A stretch of DNA of 10,240 bases from positions 1-10,240 of the forward strand of contig DIUL01000199.1 in NCBI GenBank assembly GCA_002422345.1. Reading direction: 5' to 3'. Shown here one piece after another: positions 1-7,604 of this stretch (the stretch's first letter is position 1; every line of letters starts with the position of its first letter). The position numbers were made by a program, and so were the translations under genes. The notes beneath the pieces are model-generated. The model made no database searches and had not been told where the DNA came from. It saw only the letters and a list, made by a program, of their open reading frames with translations. Source of the stretch: Acetobacteraceae bacterium UBA6159. GTDB taxonomy: Bacteria > Pseudomonadota > Alphaproteobacteria > Acetobacterales > Acetobacteraceae.

Positions 1-2
1 CC

Positions 3-1949
3 CACAAGCATCTGGAGCGCGCGCCACCGGAAAAGCCACGCATCGAGATCCTGATCGAGGCGGCGGCCCAGGTCGGTCCGGCGCTGTTCTTCAGCCTGCT
101 GGTCATCACCGTCTCCTTCCTGCCGATCTTCATGTTGGAGTCGCAGGAGGGCCGGTTGTTCGGCCCGCTCGCCTTTACCAAGACCTTCGCGATGGCAGCC
201 GCGGCGTTGCTGTCGGTGACGTTGGTGCCGGCGCTCATGGTGGTCTTCGTGCGCGGCCGGATCATCCCGGAGCACCGGAACCCCATCAATCGTTTCTTGA
301 TCCGGGTCTACCGTCCCATCATTCGGGGCGTTCTGAGGGCCAAGACCCTCACCATCCTCGTCGCGCTCATCGCGCTTGGGGTGACCGTCTGGCCGGCCCG
401 CCAACTCGGATCGGAGTTCATGCCTGATCTCGATGAGGGCACGCTGATGTATATGCCGACGACCTTGCCGGGGATTTCCATCACCAAGGCGGCTGAGCTT
501 CTGCAGGTGCAGGACCGCATCATCAAGAGCTTTCCGGAGGTGGCTTCGGTCTACGGCAAGGCAGGACGCGCTTTGACAGCGACCGATCCAGCGCCGACCG
601 AGATGTTCGAGACCATCATCAACCTGAAGCCAAAGAGCGAATGGCGGGCGGGTGTCACCATCGCCAGCCTGAAGGCCGACATGGACCGGGCGTTGCAGTT
701 CCCGGGTGTCTCCAATGCCTGGACCATGCCAATCCGTGCCCGCATCGACATGCTCGCCACCGGCATCCGCACGCCGGTCGGCGTCAAGGTCTTCGGCACC
801 GATCTTGCCCAGATGGAGCGGACGGCGCGGGAGATCGAGCAGGTCCTGCGCGCGGTGCCCGGCACGTCGAGTGCCTACGCCGAGCGCGTGATCGGCGGAT
901 ATTACCTGGACATCGTGCCGGATCGAGCAGCGCTCGGCCGCTACGGCCTGGCCATTGATGATGTCCAGAACGTCATCGCGAGCGCCCTCGGCGCCGGGAC
1001 GGTGACGACCACCGTCGAGGGGCGAGAGCGCTACGCGGTCACCATCCGCTATCCCCGCGACTTCAGAAGCGACCTGCAGTCGATCACCCGAAACGTGCAG
1101 GTGGCGTTGCCGGGCGGTGGCACGGTGCCGATTGGCGAAGTCGCCAGGCTCGAACTCACCCGCGGCGCGACCTCGATCCGCACCGAGAACGGCCAACTCG
1201 CTGTCTATGTGTTCGTTGATATCGCCGGCCGGGACCTTGGCGGCTATGTCGCCGAGGCGCGCCAGGCTGTCGCGCAGAAGGTCCGGCTGCCGCCTGGAAC
1301 CTACGTATCCTGGAGCGGCCAGTTCGAATACCTGGAGCGCGCCGAGGCGCGGTTGAAGATCGTCGTGCCGGTCACCCTGCTGGTGATCTTCCTGTTGCTC
1401 TACCTGAATTTCCGGGCACTGACCGAAACGCTGATTGTCATGCTGTCGTTGCCGTTCGCCCTGGTCGGCGGCATCTGGCTGATGTGGTGGCTCGGCTTCA
1501 ACATGTCGGTCGCCGTGGCCGTGGGCTTCATCGCGCTCGCGGGTGTCGCCGCCGAGACCGGCGTCATCATGCTGATCTATCTCGCACAAGCGATGACGGA
1601 ACTGCGGGCCGAGCGGAAGGCGGAAGAACGACCTTTCACCCGGACGGATCTCCATCAGGCGATCATGCACGGCGCGGTCGAGCGCGTGCGGCCGAAAATG
1701 ATGACGGCCATTGCCATCATGGCTGGCCTGTTACCGATTCTTTGGAGCACCGGCACCGGTTCCGAGGTGATGCAGCGCATTGCCGTGCCCATGGTGGGCG
1801 GGATGGTGTCATCCACCCTCCTGACGCTGGTCGTGATCCCAGCCGTCTATGGGCTGATCAAGGGCTGGCGGTTGCCGCGGACCATGGCCTCCGACGAGGC
1901 GGCACAGGTGGAAGTCAGACGGGGTCAGAGTACTGATGAGGCCAGGTAA
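3..1949 (+). CDS. Heavy-metal efflux RND pump, CusA/CzcA family (5' end outside window)
   Basis: This is the inner-membrane proton-driven pump of a tripartite CusCBA-type system, which exports monovalent or divalent metal ions across the envelope. The frame is open from base 3 (HKHLERAPPEK) to TAA at 1947-1949, giving about 648 residues, the C-terminal 60% of a family of roughly 1,050 residues. Seen in order are a TM segment ending LPIFMLESQEGRLFGPLAF, more TM helices, the periplasmic porter domain (GSEFMPDLDEG, then APTEMFET, RIDMLATGIRTPVGVKVFG), and a final TM bundle (NMSVAVAVGFIALAGVAAET, VERVRPKMMTA). The Met residues in APTEM and RIDM appear to match the copper-binding methionines Met573 and Met623 of E. 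coli CusA, by recalled alignment, which favours Cu/Ag over Zn/Co/Cd. The last ~15 residues (VEVRRGQSTDEAR) may come from the element that follows. Family is sure; the metal is an inference. Confidence 0.95.
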   Translation, partial: HKHLERAPPEKPRIEILIEAAAQVGPALFFSLLVITVSFLPIFMLESQEGRLFGPLAFTKTFAMAAAALLSVTLVPALMVVFVRGRIIPEHRNPINRFLIRVYRPIIRGVLRAKTLTILVALIALGVTVWPARQLGSEFMPDLDEGTLMYMPTTLPGISITKAAELLQVQDRIIKSFPEVASVYGKAGRALTATDPAPTEMFETIINLKPKSEWRAGVTIASLKADMDRALQFPGVSNAWTMPIRARIDMLATGIRTPVGVKVFGTDLAQMERTAREIEQVLRAVPGTSSAYAERVIGGYYLDIVPDRAALGRYGLAIDDVQNVIASALGAGTVTTTVEGRERYAVTIRYPRDFRSDLQSITRNVQVALPGGGTVPIGEVARLELTRGATSIRTENGQLAVYVFVDIAGRDLGGYVAEARQAVAQKVRLPPGTYVSWSGQFEYLERAEARLKIVVPVTLLVIFLLLYLNFRALTETLIVMLSLPFALVGGIWLMWWLGFNMSVAVAVGFIALAGVAAETGVIMLIYLAQAMTELRAERKAEERPFTRTDLHQAIMHGAVERVRPKMMTAIAIMAGLLPILWSTGTGSEVMQRIAVPMVGGMVSSTLLTLVVIPAVYGLIKGWRLPRTMASDEAAQVEVRRGQSTDEAR

Positions 1950-1974
1950 ACGCTGGTGGAGGGAAGGACCCTGA

Positions 1975-2103
1975 CTTCTGGTGTGCTTGTTGAAGAAGGC
2001 GAGGGTCGGTGACTTGGCGCGAGCCTACAAAGCACCGCATGAGACCAGGAGCTTTCCAGGCAAGCTGTACTGCGGCGCCAAGGTGAAGTGGGAATACGGA
2101 TGA
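1975..2103 (+). pseudogene. Short coding remnant, possibly from a group II intron-encoded protein
   Basis: After a TGA at 1972-1974 the frame stays open to TGA at 2101-2103 and reads ARAYKAPHETRSFPGKLYC then GAKVKWEYG. There is no credible start or ribosome binding site, so this looks like a fragment, not a gene. It lies just upstream of a domain V-like RNA hairpin, the usual arrangement for the end of an intron-encoded reverse transcriptase/maturase or its neighbouring intron sequence. I do not recognise a catalytic motif in it, and the assignment rests mostly on position. It could also be unrelated noncoding intron sequence that happens to be open. Confidence 0.35.
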
Positions 2104-2148
2104 CACTCGTGTCGACCACCCACCGTATGCCCGCGGTGAAACTAGTCG

Positions 2149-2240
<92 letters not shown>

Positions 2241-2243
2241 ATG

Positions 2244-2534
2244 TCAGGGATTCGCTGGCGCGCGTAGCATAATCGTCTTATTTGACGCAGAGATTTGGGT
2301 GTCGACACCAACATCTGCCGAAACGGACGGTGCCACACCCGCCATGGTCGCGCTTTCGATCAGCACTTCCTCACCGTCGAGCACCAGGGTCGGCACGCGG
2401 CGCGGCGGGTTGTGGGCGGCAAGACGGTCGGCATCACCGAAGGTGGACCAGGGTCGGTGCTCGAACGGGATTTCATACAGGGCGATGCCGACCCGCCGGA
2501 CGAAGGGGGAGTCGACCTGACCGATCAAGATCAT
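2244..2534 (-). pseudogene. Glutathione S-transferase, truncated after the N-terminal domain
   Basis: The ATG at 2534 begins MILIGQVDSPFVRRVGIAL, a typical GST thioredoxin-fold start whose Ser after the first strand (SPFVRRV) is the expected glutathione-activating residue. HRPWSTFGDADR, the cis-proline motif RRVPTLVLD and the glutathione-contact pair in VLIES follow, up to about residue 64 (base ~2343). Homology then stops: the remaining ~32 residues before TGA at 2244-2246 do not look like GST, and the whole helical C-terminal domain (about 130 residues in the family) is absent. Residues also seem to be missing near IALYEIPFEHR. The gene diverges from the MFS gene at 2708. It is most likely inactive, broken at its 3' side next to the intron remnant. 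Confidence 0.75.
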
Positions 2535-2556
2535 CGGACTCGCTCCGATAGGGGGA

Positions 2557-2571
2557 CCTGACGCTATCAGG
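2557..2571. promoter_or_regulatory. Short inverted repeat between the divergent GST fragment and the MFS gene
   Basis: CCTGA (2557-2561) and TCAGG (2567-2571) are inverted around a 5-base spacer in the 173-bp gap between the two divergent starts. It could be a regulator site, but it is short and no regulator gene is in view. No clear promoter boxes were identified. Confidence 0.15.
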
Positions 2572-2707
2572 GTTGCGCCGGGACCTGCATGCCGCACGGA
2601 GCCGTACCCGCCAATCCATCCACATGAACCACCGCAAGAATCGGACTGGCGCGGACGCTCTGCCTGACTACGGTGCGGCGCCTCGGACATCGAAGGGAAG
2701 CGACCGC

Positions 2708-3904
2708 ATGCCGGCACGATCCATACCGGCGGCGACCGGAAGCCTGCCCGACTCGGCGCGCGCCTGGGTGATCGCCGGGGCGGCCTTCGTCACCGGCTTC
2801 GTCGTGTTCGGTGTCATCTACAGCTTCGGCGTGCTGATCGGGCCGATGACGGCGGACCTGGGCGCGGGCAGCGCCGGGACGTCAGCCCTGTTCTCGGCCG
2901 CCGGGCTGGCCTTCTACATGATCGGTCCGGTGGCCGGACATCTGGGGGATCGGTTCGGGCCGCGGATCATGGTCGCGATTGGCGCCGCACTGCTGGGCCT
3001 GGGCCTGGTGACGACCGCGCTGATCGACCGGCTGTGGATCGGTTACCTAACCTATGGGCTGCTGGTCGGGCTGGGCGCCGCCTTCGCCTATCTGCCAACG
3101 CTCGCGATCGTGGGCGGGTGGTTTGAGCGGCATCGCGGCACCGCCCTGGGCGTGGCGGCGGCCGGCACGGGCTGCGGCATGATGGTGCTGCCCCCGCTGA
3201 CGGCGGCGTTGATCGAGCGGTTCGGCTGGCGCCCCTCGGTCGCCGCCGTGGGCATCGTGTGCGGCCTGCTGCTGGCCGGATGCGCCGTGGCGGTGCGTGC
3301 CCCGCCGGTCCGCCCCACCGGAGGGACCAGGGCGCTGATCCGCTCCCTGCTCTCCCCCGTGTTCGTGATGATGTATATGTCCTGGGTCCTGGCGACGATC
3401 GCGCTGTTCGTGGCGTTCATCTTCCTGCCGCCCTTCGCCGAGGGCCTTGGCGCCAGCCAGACCGCCGCATCGGCCCTGCTGTCCATCGTCGGCGGCATGA
3501 GCATCCTCGGCCGCCTTGGCATTGGCATGGCGAGCGACCGGCTGGGCATCGTCGGCCTGTTCAAGGCGGCGGTGTTCGTAATGGCCGTCAGCTATGTCGC
3601 TTGGCTGTCCAGCACGACCTATCAGGGGCTGGTCTGGTTCGCGGTGATCCTGGGGCTTGGCTACGGCGTGCGGATCGCGCTGGTGCCGGGGATGCTGATC
3701 GCGCTGTTCGGGCTGGGGAACCTGGGGACGATGCTCGGGGTGTTCTTCACCGCCACGGGCGTGGCCTCGGTCCTGGGACCGATCGCCGCGGGTGTCATCG
3801 TGGATATCAGCGGCGGTTATGAATGGGTTATCATCTTCGCCCTGGCGATGGCCGCGATCGGATTTCTTGCGATCCTGCCGGTCAGAATCGGGCGGCCGGA
3901 GTGA
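2708..3904 (+). CDS. MFS transporter, monocarboxylate/oxalate-formate antiporter-like
   Basis: A 398-residue major facilitator superfamily protein of the inner membrane with about 12 hydrophobic helices, a normal length for the family. The start at 2708 (MPARSIPAATG) is preferred over in-frame upstream codons because GAAGGGAAG lies just ahead of it and the first helix (WVIAGAAFVTGFVVFGVIYS) follows soon after. MFS motif A is seen at residues 77-86 (GHLGDRFGPR). WFERHRGTALGVAAAGTGCG in the fourth/fifth helix region is typical of the MCT-like branch that moves small organic anions. A repeat of the motif in the second half reads GIGMASDRLG. It is not obviously tied to metal resistance. Its neighbours on both sides are broken genes, so it looks like an intact survivor among debris. 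The substrate cannot be told from the sequence. Confidence 0.9.
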   Translation: MPARSIPAATGSLPDSARAWVIAGAAFVTGFVVFGVIYSFGVLIGPMTADLGAGSAGTSALFSAAGLAFYMIGPVAGHLGDRFGPRIMVAIGAALLGLGLVTTALIDRLWIGYLTYGLLVGLGAAFAYLPTLAIVGGWFERHRGTALGVAAAGTGCGMMVLPPLTAALIERFGWRPSVAAVGIVCGLLLAGCAVAVRAPPVRPTGGTRALIRSLLSPVFVMMYMSWVLATIALFVAFIFLPPFAEGLGASQTAASALLSIVGGMSILGRLGIGMASDRLGIVGLFKAAVFVMAVSYVAWLSSTTYQGLVWFAVILGLGYGVRIALVPGMLIALFGLGNLGTMLGVFFTATGVASVLGPIAAGVIVDISGGYEWVIIFALAMAAIGFLAILPVRIGRPE

Positions 3905-4039
3905 CGGTTCGGCCGGTTCGTACGGGAACAAACGCGGAATATCGACACGATCAACCGGTCCCATCCCTGGCGCAGGGGCGTGCCGCGCGAACGGCGCACG
4001 CCACCGGTCGAACGCCAGAAAACCAAACATTTTCAGGGA

Positions 4040-4753
4040 AAGCGGCGGATGGTGCTGTTGGAGAGCCATGGCGTTCCCGCGTGCCGTCCGGCGCCAGCTT
4101 GGCGTACCGCTCGACCTGCGTGATGCTCGACCAGCCGCCGTCCTCGCGGAGCTGTATGGGATCGCGCCACAGGCAGTAGTGCCAGGTCGCCCAGGTATGC
4201 CGGCAGTGGTGTGGGGTTAGGTGACGGGTGATATTCGCGGCCTTGAGCGCTGACCGAAACGCGACGGAGATCTATCCGCCGTAGGCTCCGGTCTTGCCGT
4301 CGTTCGTGTCGCGATATTCCTTGCCCGCCCATGTCGGGAACACGCGGCCCTTGGCCTTGGCCCCCGCCAAGCTCCCCAGGGTGGCCACGGCACGGGGCGT
4401 CAGGTCAACGATCCCATCCTTCCCGATCTTCGTCTCGCGGAACACGGCCCGCGCATGCTGCAGGTCCACATCCTGCCAATCCAGGGTCAGGGCTTCGTTG
4501 AGCCGCGCCCCGGTGCAAAACTGGAAGGTCAGGAGCGGGCGGATATTGTCCTGTGCGCCGGCGATCAGCGACTCGGCCTCGGCTGGAGTGAACCAATCGG
4601 TCCGTTTGGCCCCGGCCCTCGTACGCTGGAAGACCGGGACCGAACACCCGCCGCGAGCGGCGGCGTGCGTCAGAATCGCCCTGCCGGGATAATGACCTGT
4701 CGCAGCACTGTCGGCGGCTTGGCGCCCGGCCGGCAGATCGTGCGCGCCGCGCG
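4040..4753 (-). pseudogene. Phage-type tyrosine integrase, N-truncated, frameshifted and amber-interrupted
   Basis: Tyrosine recombinases join DNA strands through a covalent Tyr intermediate. Reading leftwards, the core-binding domain begins ARTICRPGAKPPTVLRQV. A one-base frame change near 4679-4685 moves the reading to AILTHAAARGG and FTPAEAESLIAG. The catalytic domain has the first Arg in FCTGARLNEALTLDW (codon 4503-4505) and a conserved-looking Lys in FRETKIGKDG. TAG at 4272-4274 interrupts where Gln is expected (YGG*ISVAFRSALK). The same frame then gives box II HHCRHTWATW (Arg/His near 4197-4202) and the nucleophile in ITQVERYAKL (Tyr codon 4104-4106). The N-terminal arm-binding domain is missing and is replaced by terminase sequence. 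Catalytic residues survive, but the gene is broken at least twice. The 3' end is approximate. Confidence 0.8.
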
Positions 4754-5040
4754 GTCCAGACCGAGATAGACCGGCCCGCCCACTCGCAACAGCGGCGCTT
4801 CGGCCTGGCACGCGACCCATTCCGCGCGCGGGATCAGCGGCGATTTCGCGTCGATCCGCTGGTTCAGATACAAGTTGCGGAATGGCGCCTCGAACGATGG
4901 CATCCTTTGCGCCCGCGCGGCCTGTGCCCGCATGTCCTCCAGGCTGCGGAAATCATCCAGTGCCGGGTTGGCCAGCGGCCAGACCGTCTCGTCCCAGGGA
5001 TCAGCATCGTCCGGTGCGGCATACAGGTGCCGCCAGCGGA
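4754..5040 (-). pseudogene. Phage terminase large subunit, internal fragment
   Basis: Terminase large subunits package phage DNA. This minus-strand frame runs from near 5040 and reads WRHLYAAPDDADPWDETVW, PLANPALDDFRSLEDMRAQ, ARAQRMPSFEAPFRNLYLNQ, then IPRAEW and GGPVYLGLD. This matches the linker between the ATPase and nuclease domains of phage terminases as I know them (the ANPAL...RMPSFE..FRNLYLNQR pattern). Both ends are lost: upstream it begins at the stop of the beta-propeller gene, and downstream, after YLGLD, it continues without a stop into integrase sequence in the same frame. It lacks the Walker motifs and most of the nuclease. It is a relic of a deleted prophage. Confidence 0.65.
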
Positions 5041-6237
5041 CTATCGTGCGCCGACACTGAAGGTAATGCCGTTTGGTCCCTTGCCGACCCGATGGGTTCG
5101 CACGACCGACTGGGTTGCGACGGCGATCTCCGATACCGTGTTGTCGACGATATTGGTCACGAAGACGAACGCGCCGTCGTTACTGACAACGACGCCGTGC
5201 GCTCCGGCATCAGTCTGGATGGTCTTGATCACCGCCCCGCTTGTCACGTCAATGACCGAAACCTTGTCATCAGGCTGGTTCGCGGTACCCTGGTTCGCGA
5301 CATAAAGGAGACGGCCATCTGGCGTCGCGTAGACCTGGATGGGGGAGCGTCCGACATCGATGTGCGCGATGACCTCGCGCTTCACCGTATCAATCACGGC
5401 TACCTTATTCTCCTCACGCAGCGAGACATAGACTCGGTTGCCGTCCGGGGTAAAGCCAACCTGCACGGGGGTTGTGCCGACCTTGACGCGGGCGATCTCC
5501 GAGAGTGATCGGGTATCAATGACCGACACAGTGCCGTCTTGAACATTGGCAACATAAATCGACCTGCCGTCGGGACTGATGCGCAGCCCATGTGGATAAT
5601 CGCCGACCTTGATCGTACCGATCGCCTTGCGATTTACGATATCGACGACCGTGACCGTGTCGTCCTCGGCATTCGTTACGAAGGCGCGTTGGCCAGCGGC
5701 ATCCGCGACGACATGGGCCGGATGGGCGCCGACGTCGATCACGGCCAGCGGCCTCGCGGTGATGTCGGCCGTGCCGAGCAGAACAAGCTTGCCTGCGTCC
5801 ACTTTCTCGGACCCGTGTGTCACGTTTTCGGTGCCGTGATGGCCGTCGGATGCACCTTTAACGGGAAGACCGACGACCAGCACCAGATTCCGCTCTGGAA
5901 CGACCTGAATGTTATGCGGCGTGACCGCGACCGCAACGGTAGTGACCTGTCCGCTTGCCAGGTCAATCTGGCTGACGGTGTTTCCGTTCTCATCCGCTGT
6001 ATAGACAAAACCCGCAAAATCCTGCGCTTGTGTCAATGACATGGATGACAGTATCACCGCCACGGCCAACGCCATTTGACGGCATGCCGCTGCCACCGAT
6101 CGTACGCGCTGTTGGGAGAGAGCATGATCCGCACCATCTTGCGGGAGCTCGAGGTGGTGCGCGGCTCGGGCGAGGGCACCGACCTTGGAGGACGTGCCGT
6201 CGCTGACGACTATCAAGGAGAATTTCCGATGGTTCAT
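5041..6237 (-). CDS. Exported YVTN-repeat beta-propeller protein
   Basis: A beta-propeller of the YncE/YVTN type, probably acting in the periplasm. Blade repeats are clear: GFVYTADENGNTVSQIDL, AFVTNAEDDTVTVVDI, IYVANVQDGTVSVIDT, VYVSLREENKVAVIDT, LYVANQGT...KVSVIDV and VFVTNIVDNTVSEIAV, ending PNGITFSVGAR. The likely signal peptide (MALAVAVILSSMSLTQAQ) starts only at residue 55. ATG 6237 has a good ribosome binding site, giving 398 residues; ATG 6075 would put the signal peptide first (344 residues) but has no visible site. Blade two holds a His-rich insertion (SDGHHGTENVTHGSEK, bases 5803-5850) that could bind metal; this is inference. It is downstream of the small membrane protein genes on the same strand and its stop abuts the prophage scar. 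Ligand or enzymatic role unknown. Confidence 0.88.
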   Translation of the reverse strand: MNHRKFSLIVVSDGTSSKVGALARAAHHLELPQDGADHALSQQRVRSVAAACRQMALAVAVILSSMSLTQAQDFAGFVYTADENGNTVSQIDLASGQVTTVAVAVTPHNIQVVPERNLVLVVGLPVKGASDGHHGTENVTHGSEKVDAGKLVLLGTADITARPLAVIDVGAHPAHVVADAAGQRAFVTNAEDDTVTVVDIVNRKAIGTIKVGDYPHGLRISPDGRSIYVANVQDGTVSVIDTRSLSEIARVKVGTTPVQVGFTPDGNRVYVSLREENKVAVIDTVKREVIAHIDVGRSPIQVYATPDGRLLYVANQGTANQPDDKVSVIDVTSGAVIKTIQTDAGAHGVVVSNDGAFVFVTNIVDNTVSEIAVATQSVVRTHRVGKGPNGITFSVGAR

Positions 6238-6245
6238 AACTTTGT

Positions 6246-6251
6246 TCCTCA
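6246..6251 (-). promoter_or_regulatory. Ribosome binding site of the beta-propeller gene
   Basis: On the minus strand TGAGGA lies eight bases before the ATG at 6237. It decides the start in favour of 6237 over the downstream ATG at 6075, although the signal peptide lies near the latter. The remaining sequence up to 6446 (about 190 bases) shows no gene and no clear promoter boxes. Confidence 0.6.
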
Positions 6252-6446
6252 CAATTGCGGGAGCTTAGGCTCTCGCTCTATCAACTGCTCTCGTCCCTCG
6301 ATTCTAACGAGAGCGTGGAAGCCCTAGCGTGACCGTCGCCGCGCGACACGATGATGTCACGAAAAACACAAACCATGTCGGGGCATCGTAGATATGCCAT
6401 GGCAAGAAACGCGGTTTCGATGTCCGGTTCGGGTCCGCGGGTACCC

Positions 6447-6566
6447 TCAGCTCCGCCGGTTCATGAAGAGATATTTCACCAGCGCGGCTATGCCGAGCAC
6501 GACAAGGATGAGAACAAGCAGCCAGGCAAATCCCATGCCCCACATCAGGACGGGACCGTCCATCAT
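6447..6566 (-). CDS. Tiny one-TM membrane protein, 39 residues, Met-rich N-terminus
   Basis: The reading starts MMDGPVLMWGMGFAWL, continues with one strongly hydrophobic helix (residues ~13-32) and ends ALVKYLFMNRRS before TGA at 6447-6449. It is closely similar in plan and wording to the 43-residue protein at 8150-8281: MWGMG, then a helix, then AALxKYLFxN+R. That resemblance is the main evidence that it is real. Its ATG follows the stop of the upstream membrane protein gene by a single base (TGAAATG), which suggests translational coupling; GTGAGGAGG lies a little further upstream. The positive C-terminus suggests N-out/C-in topology. The cluster and the methionines suggest a metal-stress or membrane-complex role, but function is unknown. 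Confidence 0.75.
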   Translation of the reverse strand: MMDGPVLMWGMGFAWLLVLILVVLGIAALVKYLFMNRRS

Positions 6567-6567
6567 T

Positions 6568-7068
6568 TCACTCACGGCGATAGGCCTCCTCACGGAGTTG
6601 CACGCCTAACGCCATTGTCCGCCCGGCCCATGTCAGTGTTACGGTCGGAATGATCAGCCATTGCGCGAGGGGCGATAGGCCGGTGCCCAGCCACGGCACG
6701 GTCGGCATCCACTCCGTGTAGGCCCAAGCCCCTCGGACAACCGTATTCAAATATTCACTGTAGACGGTATATCCGGCTCCTCCGATGACCAGGACTGCGA
6801 TCACCGGACCAGCACGCTCATGTGGCCACGCGGGAGACCCCGCCACGGCAAGCGCCGCGGTCAACGCAACCATCGCGATAATCACGTCGCCGACTGTGCA
6901 ATGGATGATCGCCTGCGCGATCTCACGCACCGTGCCGGTGTGCCACAAGGTGTAGAGTGGCATTTGTGCTGTCTCCCACACAAGGTTCCCTGCGGTGGTC
7001 GCGATCAGATAGCGTCTGATCGCGACCAGCCAGTCTGGCTGCTTGCAGTACGGGTGATGTGTCGTCAT
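6568..7068 (-). CDS. Uncharacterised four-helix membrane protein
   Basis: A 166-residue inner-membrane protein starting MTTHHPYCKQPDWLVAIRRY. The start at 7068 is chosen because its ATG overlaps the stop of the methyltransferase gene (ATGA at 7065-7068), the mark of coupled translation. Four hydrophobic segments are seen: around YLIATTAGNLVWETAQMPLY, IIHCTVGDVIIAMVALTAAL, AGPVIAVLVIGGAGYTVYSE and LAQWLIIPTVTLTWAG. Polar residues inside the membrane part (ETAQMP, HCTVGD, YSEY) suggest a conserved functional core or cofactor contacts. I do not recognise a named family. Its tight packing between the ICMT-like enzyme and the tiny membrane protein suggests the three are made together. Confidence 0.85.
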   Translation of the reverse strand: MTTHHPYCKQPDWLVAIRRYLIATTAGNLVWETAQMPLYTLWHTGTVREIAQAIIHCTVGDVIIAMVALTAALAVAGSPAWPHERAGPVIAVLVIGGAGYTVYSEYLNTVVRGAWAYTEWMPTVPWLGTGLSPLAQWLIIPTVTLTWAGRTMALGVQLREEAYRRE

Positions 7069-7604
7069 CGCCCATTCGCCAGAGGCCGCCCCGAGCTCCG
7101 CGAAGTGCCGAGGCGTGGGAGCCACGCGGGCGTGACCGCTGCATAGCTGTCATAGGCTGGTCCGAACTCACGCCTGACCTCGACCTCCTCGGTACGTGCG
7201 AGACGCACATACATCGCGACCAGAAGAGGAAACATCAGAAGTGTCAGCAATGTCGGCCACTGCAACAGAAACCCGAACAAGATAACGATGAAGCCGACAT
7301 ATTGCGGATGCCGCACGTGACGGTATGGCCCGGTTGTCGCCAGCCGCCCCTCTGTGTGTGCGGCATGGAGCACGCGCCAGGCCGCACCGAGCAGGAGAAA
7401 TCCGGTAATGATGACGACGGTGCTGAGGATATGGATGACGCCGAAGTGCGGGTTCCCCTCAAGTCCAAATATCGTGGACCACAGGTGCCCGGCATTGTGC
7501 GACATCAGATCGATGCCCGGGTACCGCGTCTGCAACCACCCCGATAAGCGGCGCGGCGAGGACGTCGTCGCGGCGACGAGTGGGATCGCCGCGAACCTCA
7601 TCAT
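7065..7604 (-). CDS. ICMT/PEMT-like membrane methyltransferase, N-truncated
   Basis: This resembles the isoprenylcysteine carboxyl methyltransferase/phospholipid methyltransferase superfamily, integral membrane enzymes using S-adenosylmethionine. The diagnostic C-terminal core is complete: GRLATTGPYRHVRHPQYVGF, a hydrophobic hairpin (LLQWPTLLTLLMFPLLVAMY), then RLARTEEVEVRREFG and YDSYAAVTPAWLPRL. Homology begins about LSGWLQTRYPGIDL (near 7547), and the N-terminal helices usual in this branch are absent. The residues before that are read from the opposite strand of a cusB remnant. Start uncertain: GTG 7646 and ATG 7604 or 7601 are possible; a GGAG lies just ahead of the latter pair. It overlaps the next gene by four bases. 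The bacterial substrate is unknown, and the truncation may have changed or abolished activity. Confidence 0.8.
   Translation of the reverse strand: MMRFAAIPLVAATTSSPRRLSGWLQTRYPGIDLMSHNAGHLWSTIFGLEGNPHFGVIHILSTVVIITGFLLLGAAWRVLHAAHTEGRLATTGPYRHVRHPQYVGFIVILFGFLLQWPTLLTLLMFPLLVAMYVRLARTEEVEVRREFGPAYDSYAAVTPAWLPRLGTSRSSGRPLANGR

Noticed and set aside
3047..4069. Long minus-strand open frame of about 340 codons
   Set aside because: It is antisense to the well-supported MFS gene; its translation is rich in Arg, His, Gln and Asp with no domain, typical of a shadow frame in GC-rich DNA.
5539..6039. Plus-strand open frame of 166 codons
   Set aside because: Antisense to the beta-propeller repeats; its Asp/Arg-rich translation is the expected mirror of the YVTN coding pattern.
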